A stretch of DNA of 15,286 nt. Source: Planctomycetota bacterium (GTDB lineage Bacteria > Planctomycetota > Phycisphaerae > Phycisphaerales > SM1A02). Under the pieces are notes generated by a model that was not told the origin of the DNA, ran no database searches, and saw nothing but the letters and a program-made list of their open reading frames with translations. Shown here piece by piece: positions 5,536 to 12,451 of this stretch (positions are counted from its first letter, which is position 1; each line of letters starts with the position of its first letter). Made by a program: the position numbers and the translations under genes. The stretch is taken from assembly GCA_009924765.1 (NCBI GenBank), contig RFQW01000005.1, forward strand, positions 1 to 15,286, in the 5' to 3' direction.

Positions 5536-7179
5536 GTGCCCGACATGCCTGAGGATGCAGTGAGCGGCGCATCGGCGCCTCGCACCACCGTGGAGTCGCT
5601 GTTGCGAGCCGCGGCTGCCGCGTCACCGCGCGAACGCTGCGAAGCGATCGGCTTCGAGTGGCTGGAGAAGCCGGTGCCCACCGAGGCGCATGCGGTGCGA
5701 CTGATTCCCGCGGACGTGGCGGTTCGACTGCGGGTGGTGCCCCTCTCGGCAGAAGGCGGTCGACTGCGCATCGCGCTGGCGGATCCGTTCGACCTGCACG
5801 CCATCGACGAGGCCGGCGCGGTGGCGCGCATGCCGCTCGTGCGCGTGGGCGTCGCGCCGGAAGCCTTCGGTGAGTTGATGCGCGGCGCCTATGGCGTGAC
5901 GGCCGCACGCATGGCAGAGAGCCTGGCGAGCGATGGCGAACTGGCCAGCACCGACTCGGAGCACAATCTGGATGCGATCGAGGCCGACGACGTGCACCGC
6001 ATGGCGGAACAGCCGACGCTGGTGAACCTGGTGAACCTGGTGATCCTCGAGGCCATCCAGAAGCGCACCAGCGACATCCACATCGAGCCCTTCGAGGGCG
6101 AACTGAAGGTGAAGTACCGCGTGGACGGCGTGCTGATCGAGCAGCCCAGCCCGCCCAAGCACCTGCAGCCCGCGATCATCGGCCGCATCAAGATCATGTC
6201 GCAGATGAACATCGCCGAGCGCTATGTGCCGCAGGACGGTCACATCTCCCTGCGCTACGAAGGCCGCAAGGTGGACCTCCGCGTGAGCACCGTGCCCACC
6301 ATCTACGGCGAGAGCGTGGTGATGCGAATCCTGGACAAGAGTGCGCTGCCGCTCGACCTTCGCAGCCTTGGCATGGGCGAGAAGCACGTGGGGATGATGG
6401 ACAAGCTGATCGCCAAGCCGCACGGCCTGGTGCTGGTCACCGGCCCCACCGGCAGCGGCAAGACGACCACGCTGTACGCCGCGCTGAGCAAGCTGTACGA
6501 CCCGCGCAAGAAGATCATCACCATCGAGGATCCCGTCGAGTACGAGCTTGCGGGCATCAACCAGATTCCCGTGAACCCGAAGCGTGGCCTCACCTTCGCC
6601 AGCGGCCTTCGCAGCATCCTGCGACAGGACCCGGACGTGATCCTGGTGGGCGAAATCCGCGACGCCGAAACGGTGGACATCGCCATCCGCAGCGCGCTCA
6701 CCGGCCACTTGATCCTCAGCACGCTGCACACCAACGACGCGCTCAGCAGCATCGGACGCCTGGTGGACATGGGCGCCGAGAGTTTCCTGGTGGCCAGCGT
6801 GCTGGAAGGCCTGCTGGCACAGCGCCTGGGCCGCCGCATCTGCCGCATGTGCGCGAAGAAGGTGCCGATGACCGACGACCAGCGCGTGCGCATCGCGCCC
6901 GCCGAGGTGGAGCGCTTCGGCGGCATGGTCACGGTGGGCGCCGGTTGCGAAACCTGCTCGGGCAGCGGATTCCGCGGACGACTGGGATTCTTCGAGTTGG
7001 CCCGCATCAATCCACATCTGCGCGCCGCCATCGCCGAGGGTCAGGGCGTGGCCGAACTGAAGCAGCTGGTGGACAGCGACTTCACCACCATGCGCGACGA
7101 TGGCATGGCCAAGGCGCAGCGTGGCGAAACCACGATCGAGGAAGTGATGCGCGCCACGCAGGACGTGGACGAGGGCTGA
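5536..7179 (+). CDS. gspE: Type II secretion ATPase GspE
   Basis: This cytoplasmic hexameric ATPase powers pseudopilus assembly. The 547-residue product has an N-terminal GspE domain (about 1-130, with ALADPFDLHAIDEA) that normally docks onto GspL. The N2-type domain follows, with SDIHIEPFEGELKVKYRVDG. The ATPase core carries Walker A GPTGSGKT at 303-310, the Asp box ITIEDPVEY at 328-336, Walker B DPDVILVGEIRD at 365-376 and the His box LTGHLILSTLHTNDA. A zinc-binding tetracysteine is present as C436-x2-C439 and C471-x2-C474, as in GspE/PilB-type ATPases. All catalytic elements are intact. The start is GTG at 5536 or the in-frame ATG at 5545; AAGGAG at 5512-5517 is far from both. PilB or another type IV pilus ATPase is the alternative, but the following genes favour T2SS. 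Confidence 0.95.
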   Translation: MPDMPEDAVSGASAPRTTVESLLRAAAAASPRERCEAIGFEWLEKPVPTEAHAVRLIPADVAVRLRVVPLSAEGGRLRIALADPFDLHAIDEAGAVARMPLVRVGVAPEAFGELMRGAYGVTAARMAESLASDGELASTDSEHNLDAIEADDVHRMAEQPTLVNLVNLVILEAIQKRTSDIHIEPFEGELKVKYRVDGVLIEQPSPPKHLQPAIIGRIKIMSQMNIAERYVPQDGHISLRYEGRKVDLRVSTVPTIYGESVVMRILDKSALPLDLRSLGMGEKHVGMMDKLIAKPHGLVLVTGPTGSGKTTTLYAALSKLYDPRKKIITIEDPVEYELAGINQIPVNPKRGLTFASGLRSILRQDPDVILVGEIRDAETVDIAIRSALTGHLILSTLHTNDALSSIGRLVDMGAESFLVASVLEGLLAQRLGRRICRMCAKKVPMTDDQRVRIAPAEVERFGGMVTVGAGCETCSGSGFRGRLGFFELARINPHLRAAIAEGQGVAELKQLVDSDFTTMRDDGMAKAQRGETTIEEVMRATQDVDEG

Positions 7180-7182
7180 CGC

Positions 7183-8463
7183 ATGGCGAACTGGCGCTAC
7201 GAGGGGCTGGATCGCGGCGGCGGCTCGAACAGCGGAACCGTGATCGCCCCGGACCGCGGCACGGCCATGCGAATGGTGCTGTCGCGAGGCCTCACGCCGC
7301 TGCGCCTTGAAAGCGATGACCTGGCGGCCGATGCGCCGACGCGCCGCGCCGAAGCGGCGGCCGCACCCGAATCGAAGGCGCCGATGCCGGCGTGGCTGCG
7401 GTTCGGAGCGACCGACCGCCCAACCATGAAGAAGGCTGACCTGGCCAACCTGATCCGCGAACTGGCCACGGCCGTGGAGGCGGGTCTTCCGCTCATGCAG
7501 GCACTTCGGACCGTTCGCCGTCAGGCAAGCGGCAAGTCACAGCCCGTGATCCTGGACGCACTGATCGAGAAGGTGGAGGCTGGCCAGCCGCTGCATGAGG
7601 CCATGCGCGCCTACGGCCCGCCGTTCGACGACATGACGATCGGCATGGCTCGCGCCGCCGATGCCAGCGGCCGCATGCCGGAGGTGCTGCACCAGCTCGC
7701 AGACCTGCTTGATCGCGCGGTGGAACTGCGCCGCGAACTCGTCGGCGCCACCATCTACCCCATGATCGTGGCCGGATTGATCCTGGCCAGCGTGGTGCTG
7801 CTGGTCACGGTGATCCTGCCGCAGCTGATGGCACCCATCGCAAGTCAGCCCGGCATGGTGCTGCCGCTGCCCACGCGCATCCTGCTTGGATTCGCCGCCT
7901 TCATGAAGACATGGTGGCTGCTGGTGATCCTGGCGGGCGCTGGTGCGACGATCGGCTGGCGGCGCTGGATCGCGCAGCCGGCCAATCGCCTGCGTTTTGA
8001 CGGCCTGCTGCTGCGGGTACCGGTGCTGGGCACGCTGCTGCGCGATGTGGCGGTGGCGCGTTTCACCCGCACGTTGGGCACGCTGGTGAGCGCGGGCCTG
8101 CCCATCCTGCAGTCGCTGCGAATCACGCGAGACGTGCTGGGCAACGCAGTCCTCACGAACGCCGTGGACGAGGTGCAGGAAAAGGTGACGACCGGCCAGG
8201 CGCTGGCGGAGCCGCTGGAGCGCTGCGGATTCTTTCCTCCGCTGCTGATCCAGATCGTGAACATCGGCGAGCGATCGGGCCGCCTCGAAAGCATGCTGCT
8301 GCACGCGGCCTCGGCCTTCGATCGTCAGGTGAACACCAGCATCAAGATCTTCACCAAGGCCCTGCCCCCCGTGCTGCTCGTGTTCATGGCGGTCATCGCC
8401 GGATTCGTGCTGGCCGGCATCCTGCTGCCCCTGCTGCAGATGCAGGAAGCGCTCGGCGGCTGA
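7183..8463 (+). CDS. gspF: Type II secretion inner-membrane platform protein GspF
   Basis: GspF is the polytopic membrane protein that the GspE ATPase acts on during pseudopilin insertion. The 426-residue product has a variable cytoplasmic N-terminus of about 80 residues. It then has two copies of the T2SSF domain: the first from about 83 (KADLANLIRELATAVEAGLPLMQAL) and the second from about 288 (VARFTRTLGTLVSAGLPILQSL). Membrane helices lie at about 189-215, 244-260 and 395-420, the classical three-helix layout. GERSGRLESML in the second copy is a family hallmark. The ATG follows the gspE stop by three bases, so the two are co-translated. It could belong to a type IV pilus (PilC), but the downstream GspG-M set argues for T2SS. 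Confidence 0.94.
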   Translation: MANWRYEGLDRGGGSNSGTVIAPDRGTAMRMVLSRGLTPLRLESDDLAADAPTRRAEAAAAPESKAPMPAWLRFGATDRPTMKKADLANLIRELATAVEAGLPLMQALRTVRRQASGKSQPVILDALIEKVEAGQPLHEAMRAYGPPFDDMTIGMARAADASGRMPEVLHQLADLLDRAVELRRELVGATIYPMIVAGLILASVVLLVTVILPQLMAPIASQPGMVLPLPTRILLGFAAFMKTWWLLVILAGAGATIGWRRWIAQPANRLRFDGLLLRVPVLGTLLRDVAVARFTRTLGTLVSAGLPILQSLRITRDVLGNAVLTNAVDEVQEKVTTGQALAEPLERCGFFPPLLIQIVNIGERSGRLESMLLHAASAFDRQVNTSIKIFTKALPPVLLVFMAVIAGFVLAGILLPLLQMQEALGG

Positions 8464-8604
8464 TCCACACCAAGGCGCCGCGGCTGGCTACGCTATCGGA
8501 CGGCTGACGGCGCATCCTTTCGCACCCATTTCGGTAGGGTGATGCATGGATCGCGGCGAACCGCCGTTCGACACACCCGCACTGACCCCCCGCAAGGCCC
8601 GAAC
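8464..8604. other. 141-bp gap between gspF and gspG
   Basis: This is the only sizeable gap inside the secretion cluster. It contains no convincing gene. A six-base inverted repeat, GCGCCG/CGGCGC, brackets about 27 bases but is not followed by a T-run, so I do not call a terminator. TACGCT lies between those arms and could be a weak -10 element, without a recognisable -35. The gap may hold a second promoter or a processing site that gives the major pseudopilin its own expression level; that is inference. Confidence 0.3.
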
Positions 8605-9033
8605 ATGAACCACCGCCGAGATCACCGTCGCCAATTCCGCCGCACCGGCTTCACGCTGCTCGAAGTCATCATCGCCGTCACGATCGTGGCGCTGCTGGCC
8701 ACCATCCTGGTGCCCAACCTGATGGGCCGTCTGAGCGTGGCCAAGAGCCGCAAGGCCGAGGTGGAAGTGAACAGCCTGGCGCAGCAGGTTCGCCTGTACA
8801 TGACGGAGAAGTCGCTGAGCCGCCTGAACGAGGACTTCGATCTGGAGATGCTGTGTCAGGGAGACAATCCCTACATCACCAATCCGAACAACCTGAAGGA
8901 TCCGTGGGGCCACCCGTACATCGTGGTGATGCCCCCCACCGTGAATCGCGACTTCGACGTGGTCAGCTTCGGCGCCGACGGGCAGCCAGGCGGCGAAGGC
9001 GAAGCCAAGGACATCGTCAACGGCGCGAAGTGA
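8605..9033 (+). CDS. gspG: Major pseudopilin GspG
   Basis: GspG is the main subunit of the T2SS pseudopilus. The 142-residue product has a basic leader ending in RRTG (1-15), followed by the prepilin peptidase site G|FTLLEVIIAVTIVALLATI with Glu at +5 of the mature chain. The C-terminal half carries the GspG hallmark DPWGHPYIVVMPP and then FDVVSFGADGQPGGEGEAKDI, the loop that binds calcium in characterised GspG proteins. The mature length of about 127 residues is standard. ATG 8605 is chosen over the in-frame ATG at 8539 because a 15-residue basic leader is normal for a prepilin. The leader has no strong Shine-Dalgarno (CGCAAGG only). The gap of 141 bases before it contrasts with the tight packing downstream. 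Confidence 0.96.
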   Translation: MNHRRDHRRQFRRTGFTLLEVIIAVTIVALLATILVPNLMGRLSVAKSRKAEVEVNSLAQQVRLYMTEKSLSRLNEDFDLEMLCQGDNPYITNPNNLKDPWGHPYIVVMPPTVNRDFDVVSFGADGQPGGEGEAKDIVNGAK

Positions 9034-9047
9034 GCGCTGGAGGGTGC

Positions 9048-9605
9048 ATGCGTCGCGGCTTCACCCTGCTTGAACTGATCGTCGTTGCCGCGCTGCTGTC
9101 GCTTCTGGCGGCCATGGTGATTCCTCGCCTCACGGGCATGGCCCGACGCGAGGGCGATGTGGCGGCGGAACGCCTGAGCGAATTGCTGAGCCTGTTTGCG
9201 CTGCGCGACAACTCGGGCAGCGTGCAGAGCGCCATCTGGATGAACGGCGACACCGGCTGCGTGGAACTGTGGAGCAAGCAGGCCGATTCGGACCAGCCAA
9301 CCGAGGCGCCCCAATGGGTGCCCGATCGGTTCGTGCAACCCATTCGGCTGCCGGATGGCGTGGAACTGGCGGAGGTGCGCAGCAACGGGCAGCTGCTGTC
9401 ACCGGACGAGTGGCGCATCCTGGGATCCCCCAGCGGCGAACGACCGCAGATCGAGATGCATCTTGTGGCGGATGGCTTTGATTGCGTGCTCACGCTTGCG
9501 CCGGGCGCAAGCGTTCCAACGCGCGTGGACAACGGCGTGCAGCGCGAGGGCGGACGGGTGGCCATCGATCTGGATCAGCAAGGGCGAGACCGCGAGCCAT
9601 GGTGA
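9048..9605 (+). CDS. gspH: Minor pseudopilin GspH-like
   Basis: The 185-residue product begins MRRG|FTLLELIVVAALLSLLAAMVIP, a short basic leader, a prepilin peptidase site and the hydrophobic helix with Glu at +5. The remainder is a soluble domain without motifs I can name. It is assigned as GspH because it follows gspG and precedes the I-J-K set, and because its size fits (E. coli GspH is about 170 residues). GspH proteins diverge so much beyond the N-terminus that position is the main evidence. A strong GGAGGG lies at 9039-9044, four bases before the ATG. The gene overlaps the next by seven bases. Confidence 0.82.
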   Translation: MRRGFTLLELIVVAALLSLLAAMVIPRLTGMARREGDVAAERLSELLSLFALRDNSGSVQSAIWMNGDTGCVELWSKQADSDQPTEAPQWVPDRFVQPIRLPDGVELAEVRSNGQLLSPDEWRILGSPSGERPQIEMHLVADGFDCVLTLAPGASVPTRVDNGVQREGGRVAIDLDQQGRDREPW

Positions 9606-10063
9606 CCCCTCGCGTGCATCGCCGCGGCTTTGCGCTGGTCGACGCCATCATCGGCGGCGCGCTGCTCGCGTTGGCGCTGACCGGCGTAGTCACGCTTTCG
9701 CAGCGCAGTCTGGCCATGCTGCAGCGCGGCGAACGCGAGGCGATCGCCGCCGCGATGCTGGACGAACTGCTTTCGCAGGTTGTCACCGAGGGGCCCAACG
9801 CGTTCAGTCGAACGCGCGAAACCTCGGGGCGCATGGCTGCACCATGGCCGGAGTGGGAATTCGCGGTCGAGATTCACCCGGGCGCGGTCGGCGATCCATA
9901 CGACGTGCTGGCGCTGGTGCGCGACGAGGCGGGCGGCGAGTATCGCTGCGCCACGCGCGTGGCGCCGCATGACGAGCAGGCGCCGCCCGTGCAGCGGGCG
10001 CCCACCGAACCGCTGGATCGCGCCGCACGACAGGAGCAGAAGGAGGCGACCCCGAATGGCTGA
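9599..10063 (+). CDS. gspI: Minor pseudopilin GspI-like
   Basis: The 154-residue product starts with a short leader ending RRG at 8-10 and then FALVDAIIGGALLALALTGVV, a prepilin-type cleavage site and membrane helix. Position +5, normally glutamate in GspG-J, is aspartate here. After the helix comes the stretch EREAIAAAMLDELLSQV, as expected for the helical spine of GspI, then a small variable domain and a proline-rich, charged tail. GspI nucleates the pseudopilus tip with GspJ and GspK. The identity rests on the prepilin signature, size and gene order H-I-J-K. ATG 9599 overlaps the gspH stop by seven bases, and its own stop overlaps the gspJ start by eight. Confidence 0.8.
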   Translation: MVTPRVHRRGFALVDAIIGGALLALALTGVVTLSQRSLAMLQRGEREAIAAAMLDELLSQVVTEGPNAFSRTRETSGRMAAPWPEWEFAVEIHPGAVGDPYDVLALVRDEAGGEYRCATRVAPHDEQAPPVQRAPTEPLDRAARQEQKEATPNG

Positions 10064-11045
10064 TGCCCCTTCACGGCCCAACCGTCGCGGTTTCACGCTT
10101 GTCGAGTTGATCGTGGCGATCGTGATCGGCGCGATGGTGGCCACCGCCATCACCAGCTCGTTGAGCCAGCTCGGACGCGCTCGCGAAGTGGCGCGGCTTC
10201 ACATGACGGCATGTCGGCGCGCCACCGATGCATTGGAAGCGATTCGCCGGGATGTGCAGTCCACGCTTCGAAGCAGTGACCTGTTCAACACCCGCCTCCG
10301 ACTGGCGCCAGAGAGCGTGCGAAGCGAGGTGGGCGAACTCGATCGCGACCAGATGCTGCTGTTCGACGAGAGTCTGCGGCCGACCCGCCCGCTCGACTAC
10401 AACGGCGAAGGACAGGAGTACGAGACCCAGTACCGCATCGAGGCCGACGCCGACGGAACGGCGTTGTGGCGCCGTCGCGACGCGGTGCCGGACACCTACG
10501 AGGATGCCGGCGGCATCGCGGCACCCGTGGGCGAGGGCGTGGTGTCGGTGCGCTTCGAGGCCTATGACGGCAGCAGTTGGCGGCAAGACTGGGACAGTGA
10601 CGTGGATGGACTGCCGTGGTCCGTGCGCGCCACGGTGACCGCGAGCGGCGTGAAGCTTGGGTCGAACCCCTTCGATGACCCCAAGTCGATGGTGACACTG
10701 CGCACCGAGATTCCCATCGATCGTGTGGAACCACCCAAGTCCGAACAGCCGCCAGATGCCGCAACCCCCGATGCGGCTGGGAGCGGCGCGGCCCCGCCCA
10801 CCGACGGCAGCAGCACCGGAGACACCGGCGGCGTGGCTGCAGGCGGCGCTTCAGGAAGCGGCGATGGTGGTCGCGGTGGACCAGGCGGTCGCGGAGGCAA
10901 GGGCGAGGGCAATCCGATGCAGGGAGGCGGTGGATTCCGCGGCGGCGGTGCCGTTCCATTCACGCCGCCGACGGGTGGCCGAGGATCCGGTGGTGGCCGT
11001 TCAGGCGGTGGAGGCGGCGGCGGCGGCCGATCGGGTCCGCAATGA
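10056..11045 (+). CDS. gspJ: Minor pseudopilin GspJ-like with a long Gly/Arg-rich tail
   Basis: The 329-residue product begins with leader MADAPSRPNRRG and the prepilin site G|FTLVELIVAIVIGAMVATAI with Glu at +5. Residues about 40-225 form the soluble domain. ARLHMTACRRATDALEAIRRDVQSTLR fits the GspJ pattern, and the region VRFEAYDGSSWRQDWDSD resembles the late GspJ segment describing a calculated sequence around a Trp. GspJ forms part of the pseudopilus tip with GspI and GspK. Residues 226-329 are an unusual tail: first Pro/Ala/Ser-rich, then GGRGG-type repeats and a run of eight glycines before RSGPQ. Typical GspJ proteins are about 190-220 residues and lack this. A strong AAGGAGG lies at 10040-10046, nine bases before the ATG. 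Confidence 0.83.
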   Translation: MADAPSRPNRRGFTLVELIVAIVIGAMVATAITSSLSQLGRAREVARLHMTACRRATDALEAIRRDVQSTLRSSDLFNTRLRLAPESVRSEVGELDRDQMLLFDESLRPTRPLDYNGEGQEYETQYRIEADADGTALWRRRDAVPDTYEDAGGIAAPVGEGVVSVRFEAYDGSSWRQDWDSDVDGLPWSVRATVTASGVKLGSNPFDDPKSMVTLRTEIPIDRVEPPKSEQPPDAATPDAAGSGAAPPTDGSSTGDTGGVAAGGASGSGDGGRGGPGGRGGKGEGNPMQGGGGFRGGGAVPFTPPTGGRGSGGGRSGGGGGGGGRSGPQ

Positions 11046-12451
11046 TTCACCATCCGCATCGACATCGCCCGGCCAGACGCGGCCTGGTCACCCTGGTCGT
11101 GATCTGGGCGATCGCCATCGCGTCGGTGATCGTGGCGGCCACGCAGGTGCTGGCCTTTCGCCAGGCCACGCTCGGGCGGGAGGTGCTGGCCCGAACGCAG
11201 GCACGCTGGGCCGCCCGCGCCGGCGTGGAGACCATGATCGCGATCATGGAGTGGCACACCGCCAACCCCGACACCGCCGATCCGATGGCGCTGACACGGG
11301 ATCTGGAGTCCAACGCGTTGGGTGAGGTGGAGACAGGCACCTGGGACATCCGCCACTTCATCGATGGACAGGAATGGGCCGGACCGCTGGACGAACACGC
11401 CAAGCTGAACATCAACAACATCACCAAGGCCACGCTGCTGAACATTCCGAACATGACGCAGGACGTCGCGGACTCCATCATGGACTGGCGCGACACCGAT
11501 CACGAAGTGCAGGGCTTCGGAGCGGAGCGCGACTACTACCGCAACCGCAGCCTGCACTACGAGCCGCGCGACGGTGATTTCCGCAGCATCGCGGAACTCG
11601 AACTGGTCGCCGGCGCCTGGCCGCAGTACGTGCGCGGCGAGGACTGGAACCTGAACGGGCGCCTGGATCCCAACGAGGACGATGGAAAGAACAGCCCCCC
11701 GGACGATCGCGCCGACGGCAAGCTGGACGCCGGCTGGAGCGGGCTCCTGACCGCGACCAGTCGCCCCAGCCGCCTGAGCCCCAGCGGTCAGGAGCGACTC
11801 GACCTGCGCAAGACGAACGCGGAGGATCTGGCCGGCCGCACGGGCGTGGACAGTCAGCAAGCCGCTGCGCTGCTGTCGTACGCCCGGGGTGGCACGGCCA
11901 ACATGGGGCAGATCCTGGCCACGCCCCTTTCGCAGCTTTCCTCGTCGCGACGGGGTGCCCAGCCAAGCAACCCGGCGGCCAACACCGGTTCCACCGGCCG
12001 AAGCAGCGTGGGACGCACCGGCGCCACGGGCGCCTCGAACACCGGAATCAAGAACCTCACCCCTGAGCAACTGCGCGCGGTCATGAATGAGTGCATGCTG
12101 TCGGACACGCGCACCTCGGGCAACTCCACCGCGGGGAAGTTGAACCTGAACACCACCAGCCGGGCCGTGCTGCGCGATGTGCTGCAGCTCGACACGCGGT
12201 TTGCGGATGCCATCCTGAGTCGCAGGGTGGCCAAGAACGAGGGAATCACGAGTCTCGCCGATCTGGTCGATCTACCCGGGGCGACACAGGCCCAGTTGCT
12301 GACGATTGCCCAGGTGGCCGATGTCAGCAGCAGCGTGTACACCATCGACAGCCGCGGGCGGTCGATGGGAAGTTCCGCCGAGGCTGAAATGGTGGTCGTG
12401 GTGGACCGTTCGGAAGTGCCTGCAAAGATCCTGGAGTACCGAGAACCTTGA
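11042..12451 (+). CDS. gspK: Minor pseudopilin GspK
   Basis: GspK is the large tip pseudopilin. The 469-residue product has a His/Arg-rich leader ending RRG at 12-14, followed by LVTLVVIWAIAIASVIVAAT. It lacks Glu at +5, as is usual for GspK. DEHAKLNINNITKATLLNIPNM and ADSIMDWRDTD match the GspK core and the helix-hairpin-helix-like repeats of its large domain; a second such unit is at KLNLNTTSRAVLRDVLQLD. Between them, DWNLNGRLDPNED (201-213) and DDRADGKLDAGW (221-232) resemble EF-hand/dockerin calcium loops. A Ser/Thr/Gly/Asn-rich linker runs at about 300-340. The usual GspK is about 320-330 residues, so this one is long. The ATG overlaps the gspJ stop as ATGA, a sign of translational coupling. 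Confidence 0.9.
   Translation: MIHHPHRHRPARRGLVTLVVIWAIAIASVIVAATQVLAFRQATLGREVLARTQARWAARAGVETMIAIMEWHTANPDTADPMALTRDLESNALGEVETGTWDIRHFIDGQEWAGPLDEHAKLNINNITKATLLNIPNMTQDVADSIMDWRDTDHEVQGFGAERDYYRNRSLHYEPRDGDFRSIAELELVAGAWPQYVRGEDWNLNGRLDPNEDDGKNSPPDDRADGKLDAGWSGLLTATSRPSRLSPSGQERLDLRKTNAEDLAGRTGVDSQQAAALLSYARGGTANMGQILATPLSQLSSSRRGAQPSNPAANTGSTGRSSVGRTGATGASNTGIKNLTPEQLRAVMNECMLSDTRTSGNSTAGKLNLNTTSRAVLRDVLQLDTRFADAILSRRVAKNEGITSLADLVDLPGATQAQLLTIAQVADVSSSVYTIDSRGRSMGSSAEAEMVVVVDRSEVPAKILEYREP

Noticed and set aside
6020..6050. Tandem 9-nt repeat (CTGGTGAAC) inside gspE
   Set aside because: It encodes LVNLVNLVI in a conserved helix just before SDIHIEP; this is normal GspE sequence, not a mobile or regulatory repeat.
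5623..7017. Long antisense open frame (464 codons) across gspE
   Set aside because: Its His/Ala/Asp-rich product mirrors the codon bias of gspE on the other strand; it has no recognisable domain or ribosome-binding site.
8475..8516. Inverted repeat GCGCCG/CGGCGC as a terminator after gspF
   Set aside because: The stem is six base pairs with a loop of nearly 30 bases and no following T-run.
10562..12070. Long antisense open frame (502 codons) across gspJ and gspK
   Set aside because: It is a shadow of the GC-rich coding strand; the Pro-rich run is simply the complement of the Gly tail of GspJ.
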